DNA of 64,000 nt. Origin: Gammaproteobacteria bacterium (GTDB taxonomy: Bacteria > Pseudomonadota > Gammaproteobacteria > Steroidobacterales > Steroidobacteraceae). Shown piece by piece: positions 8,925-20,391 of this stretch (its first letter is position 1; each line of letters starts with the position of its first letter). Under the pieces are notes generated by a model. That model was not told the origin of the DNA and did not search any database. It worked only from the letters and a program-made list of their open reading frames with translations. The DNA lies in contig PLUE01000028.1 of NCBI GenBank assembly GCA_003164785.1, positions 62,001-126,000 of the forward strand. Direction: 5' to 3'. A program made the position numbers and the translations under genes.

Positions 8925-8948
8925 GACAGTCACTGGCTACATATACAG
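8914..8948 (+). promoter_or_regulatory. Two tandem LexA (SOS) boxes
   Basis: Box 1 is CTGTATATAATGACAG (8914-8929) and box 2 is CTGGCTACATATACAG (8933-8948); both fit the CTG-N10-CAG LexA consensus of gammaproteobacteria, and are 3 nt apart. E. coli lexA has the same two-box layout. Box 2 ends 7 nt before the lexA ATG at 8956. Confidence 0.88.
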
Positions 8949-8955
8949 GTGATGC

Positions 8956-9579
8956 ATGTCTGACCTCACGCCCCGTCAAACTCAGATCCTCCGGCTCATC
9001 CAAGACGCCATATCCGAAAGCGGCATGCCGCCCACCCGCGCAGAAATCGCGCGCACGCTGGGTTTCAAATCCCCCAATGCGGCCGAAGATCACCTGCGTG
9101 CATTGCAGCGCAAAGGCGTCATCGACCTGATTCCGGGTGCATCGCGCGGCATTCAGCTCAAGGATATTTTGCGCGAGCAGCTGGGTCTGCCGCTCATTGG
9201 TCGAGTCGCTGCCGGCCGCCCCATTTTGGCCGAAGAGCATATCGAAACTCGCTACCAGATCGATCCCCAACTGTTTCAACCGACGCCGCATTACCTGCTG
9301 AAAGTGCAGGGCATGAGCATGAAGAACGCCGGCATCTTGCACGGCGATCTCGTGGCGGTTCATCGCACGCCCGAAGTGCGCAATCGGCAAATCGTGGTGG
9401 CGCGCCTGGACAATGAGGTCACCGTGAAACGCTATCGACAGGAAGGCACGATCGTGTGGCTGCTGCCCGAGAATGCGGACTTCGAACCCATCCGGGTCAA
9501 TCTCAAAGAACAGCCCATGATTATCGAAGGGGTGGTTGTCGGGGTGCTGCGTCGCGGTAAAGACGTGGATGCCGCGTGA
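8956..9579 (+). CDS. lexA: SOS repressor LexA
   Basis: Winged-helix DNA-binding domain (about residues 1-70, with [11 protein letters not shown] and [20 protein letters not shown]) followed by the self-cleaving S24 peptidase domain. The cleavage bond is Ala86-Gly87 in VAAGRP; the catalytic dyad is Ser121 (GMSMKNAG) and Lys158 (EVTVKRY). The two boxes upstream show autoregulation. The gene overlaps imuA by 11 nt, so this LexA heads the mutagenesis operon it represses. Confidence 0.96.
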   Translation: MSDLTPRQTQILRLIQDAISESGMPPTRAEIARTLGFKSPNAAEDHLRALQRKGVIDLIPGASRGIQLKDILREQLGLPLIGRVAAGRPILAEEHIETRYQIDPQLFQPTPHYLLKVQGMSMKNAGILHGDLVAVHRTPEVRNRQIVVARLDNEVTVKRYRQEGTIVWLLPENADFEPIRVNLKEQPMIIEGVVVGVLRRGKDVDAA

Positions 9580-10210
9580 GACATCATCGCTTGCGGATAT
9601 CTTGGCCGATGAGCGTGTCTGGAAGTTAAAAGACGCCTCGGCCAGCCTAGGTCCGTCCCGTCCGGTTTGGTCCACCGGTCGAAGCGCGCTCGATGCGCGT
9701 TTGCCGGGAGGCGGTTGGCCGACGGCGTCGCTCGTCGAAGTATTGCTGGAGACTCATGGCCTCGGCGAGATCCAGCTATTTTTGCCTGCGTTGGTGGAAT
9801 CTCAGAACAGAGCCGGCGAGGCTCCTTGGCTGGTCTGGATTTCTCCACCGCATGAGCCCTATGCGCCGGCTCTGGCGCAGCAGGGAATCGAACTCGGTCG
9901 GTTATTGGTGGTCCGTCCGGCGAGTGCCACGGAAGCCCTATGGGCTGCAGAACAAGCCTTGAGTTCCGGCGTTTGTGCGGCGGTATTGCTCTGGCTGCAG
10001 GGCACCGATGATCGTTGGCTCAGACGTCTGAAGCTCGCGGCAGAGGCGGGTGGCGCACTCGGCGTGTTATTTCGTCCCGACCGGCATCGGTTCGAATCTT
10101 CTCCTGCCAGCTTGCGGTTGTTACTGACGCAAGGTGAACGCGAGACCCATCTCGATATCATCAAGGTGCAAGGCGGCCGTCCCGGTCCCGTCGAATTTCC
10201 CGCGTCATGA
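9569..10210 (+). CDS. imuA: ImuA, RecA-like SOS mutasome protein
   Basis: A 213-residue protein of the ImuA/SulA-like RecA-fold family that works with ImuB and DnaE2 in damage-induced mutagenesis. The early [19 protein letters not shown] segment and the later [20 protein letters not shown] match the family; it lacks a canonical Walker A. The start is the ATG at 9569, inside the end of lexA, giving [12 protein letters not shown]. It overlaps imuB by 4 nt (ATGA). Confidence 0.88.
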   Translation: MPRETSSLADILADERVWKLKDASASLGPSRPVWSTGRSALDARLPGGGWPTASLVEVLLETHGLGEIQLFLPALVESQNRAGEAPWLVWISPPHEPYAPALAQQGIELGRLLVVRPASATEALWAAEQALSSGVCAAVLLWLQGTDDRWLRRLKLAAEAGGALGVLFRPDRHRFESSPASLRLLLTQGERETHLDIIKVQGGRPGPVEFPAS

Positions 10211-11685
10211 GCGCGCAGAAACGGCGCATGGGTGGCGTTGCGGCGCGATCAGTCACGGCGGATTTATTCGCTGAGATGCTGCCGGCGATGGCTTCTCAGC
10301 CCGTACCCGTACCCGTACCCGTATCGGCTCCGGTGCCCGCGGCCGCGCCGCATGCGGTGCCCAGCCCGCGGGAACGGACCCGACCGTTGCCCAAACAGTT
10401 GTGGTGCGCCGTCGTATTTCCCGACTTGGGAGACTCGGAGGCGGCGGTCACGTTGCAGCGCCTGAGCCTTCATGCCCTGCAATTCACCTCCTTGGTCAGC
10501 ATCGAAATGCCCAACTCCTTGCTGCTGGAGATCAAAGGCAGCGTGAAGCTGTTCGGTTCACTGGAGCTATTGCACGCGGGCCTCGCAGCGGTCTGGGAGC
10601 GACTCGCCTGGCGAGTCCAACGTGCGACGGCTCCCACCACTCTGGCGGCACTGTGGTTGGCTCGTGCCGGCATACCGTCATGCATCGAGGATCCCCGCTC
10701 GTTGGCGGGGGCGCTCGCGGAGTTGCCGATCGCATGCACCGCGTGGGAACCGGAGCGCTTGCAAACACTGCGCTCCATGGGCATCACCCGGCTGGGCGAG
10801 TTGTTGCGATTGCCCCGGGCCGGCGTGGCGCGACGCTTGAGTCCTGCGGCGGTCTTGGACCTCGACATTGCGTTGGCCCGACAGACCGCGCCGCGCCGTG
10901 CCTTCGTGCCGCGCGAGCGATTTCGCAGACGCTGCGATTTCGAAACGGAAATAGAGACCGTCGCCTATCTGCAAAAGGCGCTCGAGCCGCTCATCGAGCA
11001 TTGCGCGCAATTCTTGCGTGAGCGTCAAGCGGGCGTGCAGGCACTGGAACTCAAGCTGCGGCATCGGGTGCTGTCCGTCACGCGCGTGCGCGTGGGATTG
11101 GCGAGCATCACGAGTGATCGCCGTCGATTGGCGGATGTGCTCGATGAAAAGCTGGGCCGTCTCGAACTGCCGGCGCCGGTTCGAGGCATGGAGCTGTTGT
11201 CGGGATCCTTGCAGCCGCTCTCGGGCAGCTCGCTCGATGCCTTTGCCGGATTGCGCGGCGGTGGCCGCGACACGGCGCCGGAACTGGTCGAGCGCTTGCG
11301 CGCGCGGCTCGGCGAGTCCGCGGTGTATGGAATCGAGTGCATTCCCGAGCACCGGCCCGAGGCGGCATGGCAGAGGGTGCATGAATTGCAACTGACCCCG
11401 GCGGCGCGCACGGGCAGCGTGCGCGATTGGCGACTGCAGGATGACATGCCGCGGCCGGTGTGGTTGCTGGCCGAACCCCTGCTGCTTTCCGCGGCGCAAT
11501 TGGGACAATTGGCGCAGGGAGCCTTGGCGTTGGAGGGAGGTCCCGAACGCATCGAGAGTGGGTGGTGGGACGGCAAGGGCGTTGCCCGGGACTACTACGT
11601 TGCGCGCCAAATGCATGGCGCCCGGTGGTGGATATTCCAAGAGCGCCAGACCAAGCGCTGGTATCTGCATGGCGTGTTCGCTTGA
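10207..11685 (+). CDS. imuB: ImuB, Y-family polymerase-like mutasome protein
   Basis: A 492-residue member of the DNA polymerase Y family that lacks polymerase activity and acts as the beta-clamp-binding hub of the ImuA-ImuB-DnaE2 mutasome. Around residue 65 LWCAVVFPDLGDSEA replaces the usual catalytic DMD-type motif start, and later segments (LRLPRAGVARRL, helix-hairpin-helix-like) match the family. Residues ~32-50 are a Val-Pro repeat encoded by a hexanucleotide tract. ATGA overlap with imuA; 9 nt before dnaE2. Confidence 0.9.
   Translation: MSAQKRRMGGVAARSVTADLFAEMLPAMASQPVPVPVPVSAPVPAAAPHAVPSPRERTRPLPKQLWCAVVFPDLGDSEAAVTLQRLSLHALQFTSLVSIEMPNSLLLEIKGSVKLFGSLELLHAGLAAVWERLAWRVQRATAPTTLAALWLARAGIPSCIEDPRSLAGALAELPIACTAWEPERLQTLRSMGITRLGELLRLPRAGVARRLSPAAVLDLDIALARQTAPRRAFVPRERFRRRCDFETEIETVAYLQKALEPLIEHCAQFLRERQAGVQALELKLRHRVLSVTRVRVGLASITSDRRRLADVLDEKLGRLELPAPVRGMELLSGSLQPLSGSSLDAFAGLRGGGRDTAPELVERLRARLGESAVYGIECIPEHRPEAAWQRVHELQLTPAARTGSVRDWRLQDDMPRPVWLLAEPLLLSAAQLGQLAQGALALEGGPERIESGWWDGKGVARDYYVARQMHGARWWIFQERQTKRWYLHGVFA
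10300..10323 (+). repeat. (CCCGTA)4 hexanucleotide tract in imuB
   Basis: Four perfect tandem copies of CCCGTA encode a Val-Pro repeat near residue 35 of ImuB. Copy-number change would add or remove two residues without a frameshift. Confidence 0.85.
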
Positions 11686-11694
11686 GCCCCCGCC

Positions 11695-14789
<3,095 letters not shown>

Positions 14790-14793
<4 letters not shown>

Positions 14794-16562
14794 ACATCGA
14801 GCCCGATGGCCCGCATCAACTCGATCCCGTTGCTCTTGGTGACCACGCCGTCGCGCAGCTTGAAATCGAAGTGCAGCTTCCCGCCTTCCAGTTCGTCCTG
14901 GAAGTGCACGTTGCGCAGCGCGCTGCGGGGGAACTCGTCTCCCTCGGCCAGGGCAAGGTCGTGCGTGCTGACCAAGCCGATGGCGCCGCGTTCGATGAGT
15001 GCGCGCACCACGCCCTGCGCGCCGATGCGGCGGTCGGTCGAATTGGTGCCTTGGAGCAGCTCGTCCAGCAGAAACAGCAGCGGTAACGTCGACGGCTCGA
15101 ACAGCTGCCGCAACCGGGTGATCTCGGCATAGAATCGTGAGCTTCCCTCGTGCAGCGAATCGTTGACCCGGATGCTGGCGCCCACCTGCAACGGGGTGAG
15201 GGACAGACGGGTGGCGCATACCGGCGCGCCGGCCATCGCGAGCACCGTGTTCATGCCGACCGAGCGCAGCAGGGTGCTCTTGCCGGACATGTTCGAGCCG
15301 CTCACCAGCAAGACCCGCGTGTCACCGCCGACATCCACATCGTTGCGCACGAGCGTCTCCGCGGAAATCAGCGGATGGCCGAGTCCCACCGCGCGGTACG
15401 CGGCCGGCCCGTCCAAGAATTCCGGGAACGTGTCGTCCGGCCGCTCGACGCTGTATCCGGTGATCGACAGCAGGGCTTCGATCTCACCGAGCACCGTGAG
15501 CCACGATGCGACGACGGTCCCATGCCGCGCTCGCCAGCGCTCGGCGGCGAGCGCCGACTGGATGGCGTACATGGACGGCAGCAGCAGCGGCGTCAGGAAG
15601 GGATTGCGGCGGGCCTCGACGAAGTTCACCAGGGTGGCCAGCTTCGACAGCGTCACCGACGCCGTCAGCGAATGCGAGGACAGCCTCTCCTTGAGCACGC
15701 GCAGGGCCGGTGTGTCGAAGGTCTCGGCTTCGATGCGCGCGAGCAGGACGGACAGCAGCTTCAGGTCTTCGTACGCGTGCTCGATGCCGGCGACACAGCG
15801 TTGCACCCGATGGCGCAGCGCATGGTTGAGCGCGGCCTCGATGGCGAGCACGGCGAGGAACGGAAACGCGATGCCCCACACCGCCCACACGACGGCGGTC
15901 ACGCCCGCCGACACGGCGAGGCCCACGGCCGCCGCCGGCAACCATGCGTCGGCGAGTTCGCGGGGGGCGCCAAGCCACCCGGCGATCGCCTCGGAATGCA
16001 GAACGATGCGGGACGGTTCACCGAGGACGGCGAGATCCTCGCGCAGATCCATCCGTCCGCGCAGTTCCCGGATACAGGCCTGTCGATCGCGAATGATGTC
16101 GAGGCCGGCGGGCGTCAACAACCATTGCGCCAGCGTCTGTTCGCCCATCGGCGTGCGTGCCGAACACAGGCGCTCGTAGAGGCCTTGCTTCCCGAACAGG
16201 TCCAAATCGCCGGCATATACATGATGTTCGTCCATGAATTGCTCGCCGGCGACGCCATGCCCGTGCCTCCTTCCCTGCAGGCGTTCGAGTCCGGCACGGT
16301 AGAATTCGACGGCGCGCTGCGCCCGCCCGCGGCGCGTGCGTATCCGCTGGTGCTGGAGCACGACGGCCCCGAACAGGCCGAGCGGAACCAGCAACCACGC
16401 GGGATCGGGGTGTCGACGCACCGCGCAAAACCAAGCCAGCACGACGAAGGCGCCCATGAGCAGAAGTCGTGCGCTGCCGATGCGCTCATGCAGCCGATCG
16501 AGTTCGGCCAGCTCTTTCCCGCGCTTGCCGAGTCGTTCAGCATATTGATCGTTGGGTGTCAT
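14790..16562 (-). CDS. Membrane-anchored MutS-like ATPase
   Basis: About 590 residues from the ATG at 16562. Two hydrophobic segments near residues 30-70 (LLLMGAFVVLAWFCAV and WLLVPLGLFGAVVL) predict membrane anchoring, and another hydrophobic pair follows near 200-240. The C-terminal half is the MutS domain V ATPase: Walker A SGSNMSGKST near residue 420, Walker B LLFLLDELLQGTNS near 490, and the STHDLAL motif. It lacks the mismatch-reading N-terminal domain. Such MutS-like membrane proteins have no established role. An in-frame ATG at 16589 is an alternative start. Tail-to-tail with dnaE2, stops overlapping by 4 nt. Confidence 0.78.
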
Positions 16563-16635
16563 GCGATGGTCAGTATCCCATTGTTTCATTGCGCGAGTCT
16601 TGGACTGACGTTTCCCGACGGGCCACCATCGGCTC

Positions 16636-17186
16636 GTGATCCATGCCCCGACGTCCGCCTCTTCCAAACGCCGCGTCAAGCCGAACGACATCGTCGACTT
16701 CGTGGTGGTGGGATCGGGCGCTGCAGGCGGCATCACCAACGATCCGAAGATCAGCCCGCAGACTTTTCGCGATGATCCGAACGCCACGGCGGTGCGACGC
16801 CCGGGGCGCGCGAGGCACATGCGGTCTACTTCATCGATCGCGTGCTCGCGCCCGTCTTCGCCGCCTGGGGTCCCGACTATCGGACTGGACTGTCGGATTT
16901 CCAAAACGCGTTCCGCGCCGCCCACCCGGGCGGCGGATCGTTTGCATCGGCCGATCCCGCGCTACAACTTGCGTACTTGACGACGGTGGATCGAACGCCG
17001 TTCTTCGAAACGACGCGGATGCTCACCCTGGTGGGAATGTTCTCGGCCCCGAAATACGGTGGAAACGTCAATGGAGCGGGTTGGAAAATGATCCAATTCG
17101 AGGACCGGCACACCTTTGCGCCGCCGTTCGGCCATTACGACGCGCAGTACCAGGGCTTCGAATATTATCCGGTCAAACCGGCCTAG
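16636..17186 (+). pseudogene. Decayed GMC oxidoreductase / gluconate 2-dehydrogenase subunit 3 locus
   Basis: The first ~35 codons (frame starting 16636) encode KPNDIVDFVVVGSGAAGGI, the FAD-binding start of GMC oxidoreductases, but the match ends by about 16735. A different frame from about 16806 to 17186 encodes EAHAVYFIDRVLAPVFAAW through to a PPFGHYDAQYQGFEYYP ending, which resembles the C-terminal half of the gluconate 2-dehydrogenase subunit 3 family. The two genes normally form an operon for a periplasmic sugar or alcohol dehydrogenase. What remains looks like the product of a deletion plus frameshift. Family calls are from pattern memory. Confidence 0.6.
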
Positions 17187-17224
17187 CCGTCCGGGGAGCG
17201 GCGGCTGGCGCCAGGTGCGCGGCC

Positions 17225-17563
17225 TCAGCGCAGCTTCTTCTTCTTCCGTTCCGCCCCGTGGCTCCGCTCTTCATCCTCGTCCGATTGATCGACGGTATCC
17301 GGCTCGTCCACGACTTCTTCGCCCTCATCGTCGACTCCCTCGATCTTGTAGTCGTCGAAGTCGCTCAGCAGCTCGGCGGTACGGCGATCCTCCATCACGC
17401 GCTCGAGGCGCCGCCACGCAGGTTCCGCGCCGCCCTTCGGAGACCGGCGCCGCTGCGACTCGACATCCCGCATGATGTAATCGACGTCGACGTCATCGCT
17501 GCCGGGTGCGACGTCTTCGACGTCGTCCTCCTCAAACTCGTCTGTTTCGGGTTTTTCGCTCAT
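17225..17563 (-). CDS. Small acidic protein, function unknown
   Basis: 112 residues, very acidic at both ends (DEFEEDDVEDVAPGSDDVDV and EGVDDEGEEVVDEPDTVDQS) and closing with a basic cluster ERKKKKLR. The central segment DYIMRDVESQRR ... AWRRLERVMEDRRTAELLSD looks helical and is the part most likely to be conserved. No signal peptide or membrane segment. I do not recognise a function. It lies downstream of gspF with a 123-nt gap, on the same strand. Confidence 0.7.
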   Translation of the reverse strand: MSEKPETDEFEEDDVEDVAPGSDDVDVDYIMRDVESQRRRSPKGGAEPAWRRLERVMEDRRTAELLSDFDDYKIEGVDDEGEEVVDEPDTVDQSDEDEERSHGAERKKKKLR

Positions 17564-17686
17564 GCCACCGAAGCGTACGCTTCACCAGTGAACTGCCACG
17601 CGCGCGTTATAAACGGAAATGTGGCCGGCGCGCAATACCCTGGCGCACAGTTCCGCGTCGCCCGCGTACGGCATCGGCGCTTGCCG

Positions 17687-18907
17687 TTACTTCACCAGGT
17701 CGTTCAACTGGAAGATCGGCAGCAACAGCGCAATGACGATGAACATGACCACGGCGCCCATGAATACCACCATAAACGGTCCGAGCAGGTTGGTCATGGT
17801 CGAGAGGAGGCCGTCCATCTCGCGTTCCTGATTGGATGCCGCCCGTTCCAGCATTTTTTCGAGTTCGCCGCTGCTTTCGCCGCTGCTGATGAGATGAATC
17901 ATCATGGGCGGAAACAATTTGCGCGCGGCCAGGGATTTGCCGATCGGCGCACCCTCGCGCACCCGCAGCGCCGCATCTTCGACCGCGCGTTTCATGGGCA
18001 TGTTGCTGACGACTTCGGCTGAAATGCGCAGCGCCTCGAGCACGGGCACCGCGCTGGCGGTCAGGATACTGAAGGTGCGGGAGAATCTCGCCGTGTTCAC
18101 CCCGCGGATGAGTTTCCCGACCAGCGGCACCCGCAGGAGAAACCGGTCGAAGCGCATTTGCGCCTCGGGCGCCTTCAGCCAGCGCAGGAAGCCCCACGTG
18201 CTCAAAACCAGAACGATGACCGCGTAGAACCAGTAATGGCGCACGAAATCGCTCATGCCGATGAGGATGCGGGTGGCAATGGGGAGTTCCTGGTGTCCGG
18301 ATTCGAACACCGCGACCACCTGGGGCACCACGTAGGCCAGCAGGAACGAGACGATGGCAAAGGACAGCACCATGAGCACGATGGGATACACGAGCGCGTT
18401 GCTGACCTGCTGGCCCATCACCTGGCGCGATTCGGTGTAGTCGGACAGCCGCTCGAGGACCGAATCGAGTTTGCCCGACTGCTCACCGGCGGATACGGTG
18501 GCCCGATAAATTTCCGGGAAGGCCTGCGGGAAGTCCTTAAGTCCATCGGCGAGCGGGTGGCCTTCGACGACCTTGCCGCGCACGCCCAGGATGATTCTTT
18601 GCACCCGGGGCTTTTCGGTTTGTTCGGCGACGGCCTGCAGGGATTCCTCCAGGGGCAGGCCGGAACGCAACAAGGTCGCCAACTGACGCGTGAGCAGCGC
18701 CAGGTCCAGCGTCGAGAGGCCGCGGCGCATAAAGCCGCGGCGCCGGCTCTGCTTCAGCTCCCGCTCGGCCGTCTCCTGGATTTCCATCGGCAGCAATTGC
18801 TTGTCGCGGAGCAATTGCCGGACATGCTTCGGGGTGTCGCCCTCGATCAGACCCTTGCGTTCGCGCCCTTGGGCGTCGAGCGCGGTGTATTCGAACGCGC
18901 CCATCAA
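17687..18907 (-). CDS. gspF: Type II secretion inner-membrane platform protein GspF
   Basis: 406 residues of the GspF/PilC family, the inner-membrane platform of the type II secretion system that contacts GspE. Two repeated cytoplasmic domains are visible (LTRQLATLLRSGLPLEESLQ near 70 and the FSRTFSILTASAVPVLEALR copy near 275), with membrane segments near 170-190, 220-240 and 375-400 (FMVVFMGAVVMFIVIALLLP). The start overlaps gspE by 4 nt. Confidence 0.93.
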   Translation of the reverse strand: MMGAFEYTALDAQGRERKGLIEGDTPKHVRQLLRDKQLLPMEIQETAERELKQSRRRGFMRRGLSTLDLALLTRQLATLLRSGLPLEESLQAVAEQTEKPRVQRIILGVRGKVVEGHPLADGLKDFPQAFPEIYRATVSAGEQSGKLDSVLERLSDYTESRQVMGQQVSNALVYPIVLMVLSFAIVSFLLAYVVPQVVAVFESGHQELPIATRILIGMSDFVRHYWFYAVIVLVLSTWGFLRWLKAPEAQMRFDRFLLRVPLVGKLIRGVNTARFSRTFSILTASAVPVLEALRISAEVVSNMPMKRAVEDAALRVREGAPIGKSLAARKLFPPMMIHLISSGESSGELEKMLERAASNQEREMDGLLSTMTNLLGPFMVVFMGAVVMFIVIALLLPIFQLNDLVK

Positions 18908-20391
18908 TCCTCGCGCGTCACGCGGAGGACTTCTTCGAGCGTGGTGTCGCCCTCCATGACCTTGCGGCGACCGTCGTCGCGAATGCCGGGGCTCGCCGTG
19001 CGGGCATAGCGCTCCAGATCCTGTTCGGATGAGCCATCATGAATCATGGTCCGCATGTGATCGTCGACTGCGATGAGTTCATAGATGCCGGTGCGACCGC
19101 GATAGCCCACGCCCGGTTCGCTGCTCGGGCGGTAGAGCTGGACCGGCGCTCCCTTGGGGTCGAGATTGAGCAGCCGCCGCTCGTATTCGCCGGCTTGGAA
19201 GGGCACCCGGGTGGCCGGATTGAGCACCCGCACCAGGCGCTGCGCCATCACCCCGATCAAGCTCGAGGACAGCAGAAACGGCTCGATGCCCATGTCGCGC
19301 AGGCGGGTGACGGCGCCCACCGCGGTGTTGGTGTGCAGCGTCGAGAGCACGAGGTGGCCCGTCAAGCTGGCCTGGACCGCGATCTGGGCGGTCTCGAGAT
19401 CGCGGATTTCGCCGACCATGACCACGTCGGGATCCTGCCGCAAGATCGCGCGCAGCCCGCGCGCGAAGGTCATTTCCACCTTGGTGTTGACCTGGGTCTG
19501 GCCGATGCCGTCGATGTAGTACTCGATGGGATCCTCGACCGTCATCACGTTGCGCGTATTATCGTTGATCCGCTCGAGCGCCGCGTAGAGGGTCGTCGTC
19601 TTGCCCGATCCTGTGGGACCCGTGACCAGGATGATGCCGTGGGGCTTGTGGATGATCTCATCCATCATGGTCTGAGTGCGCGGATCCATGCCGAGGGAGG
19701 TGAGTTCGATACGGCCGGCCTGCTTGTCGAGCAGACGCAGCACCACCCGCTCGCCGTGCCCGGAGGGCAGGGTGGAAACGCGAACATCGACGGCGCGTCC
19801 GGCGATGCGCAACGAAATGCGTCCGTCCTGCGGCAGGCGTCGTTCCGCAATGTCGAGCTTGGACATGACCTTGATGCGCGAGACGACCAGCGGCGCCACG
19901 GCACGCTTGGTTTGCAGCACCTCGCGCAACACCCCATCGACCCGGAAGCGGATGACCAGTCGGTTCTCGTAGGGTTCGACGTGGATGTCCGACGCGTTTT
20001 CCTTCACCGCCTGGGTCAACAACGCGTTGATCAAGCGAATGATGGGCGCTTCGTCGTCGCTTTCGAGCAGATCCGAGGATTCGGGGATGTCCTCTGCCAG
20101 ATGTGCCAGGTCGGTATTGTCGTCCAGCCCTTCCAGCATCTGCATCGCGGCGCCGGAACCCGCCTCGTAGGCGATGCGCAGCATGGAATCGAATTTTTCG
20201 ACCGACACCCGCTCGAGCTTCAGCGGTACGCCCACGAAGCGCCTGACCTCGGCCAGCGCTTGAGGCGTCACGCCGGGGCGGCAGACGGTGTCGGCCACAT
20301 CGTTCTCGATGGCGCGCACCAGCACGCCATGGCGCTTGGCGAAGGGAAACGACAGCTTGCGCTGATTCGCTTCCTGTAGCTCGGCGCTCAT
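18904..20391 (-). CDS. gspE: Type II secretion ATPase GspE lacking the zinc-binding cysteines
   Basis: 495-residue hexameric ATPase that powers the type II secretion pseudopilus. Walker A GPTGSGKTT (258-266), Asp-box VEDPIEY, Walker B-type QDPDVVMVGEIRD (319-331) and the His-box LSTLHTNTA (349-357) are intact. The C-terminal tetracysteine zinc loop usual in GspE is absent: residues 390-395 read LNPATR and 421-433 read RPSSEPGVGYRGR, and the protein has a single Cys (Cys37). Overlaps gspD and gspF by 4 nt each. Confidence 0.93.
   Translation of the reverse strand: MSAELQEANQRKLSFPFAKRHGVLVRAIENDVADTVCRPGVTPQALAEVRRFVGVPLKLERVSVEKFDSMLRIAYEAGSGAAMQMLEGLDDNTDLAHLAEDIPESSDLLESDDEAPIIRLINALLTQAVKENASDIHVEPYENRLVIRFRVDGVLREVLQTKRAVAPLVVSRIKVMSKLDIAERRLPQDGRISLRIAGRAVDVRVSTLPSGHGERVVLRLLDKQAGRIELTSLGMDPRTQTMMDEIIHKPHGIILVTGPTGSGKTTTLYAALERINDNTRNVMTVEDPIEYYIDGIGQTQVNTKVEMTFARGLRAILRQDPDVVMVGEIRDLETAQIAVQASLTGHLVLSTLHTNTAVGAVTRLRDMGIEPFLLSSSLIGVMAQRLVRVLNPATRVPFQAGEYERRLLNLDPKGAPVQLYRPSSEPGVGYRGRTGIYELIAVDDHMRTMIHDGSSEQDLERYARTASPGIRDDGRRKVMEGDTTLEEVLRVTRED

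Noticed and set aside
15150-16775. 541-codon plus-strand frame opposite the MutS-like gene
   Set aside because: No domain, Arg/Gln/His-rich shadow; the MutS ATPase motifs are on the minus strand.
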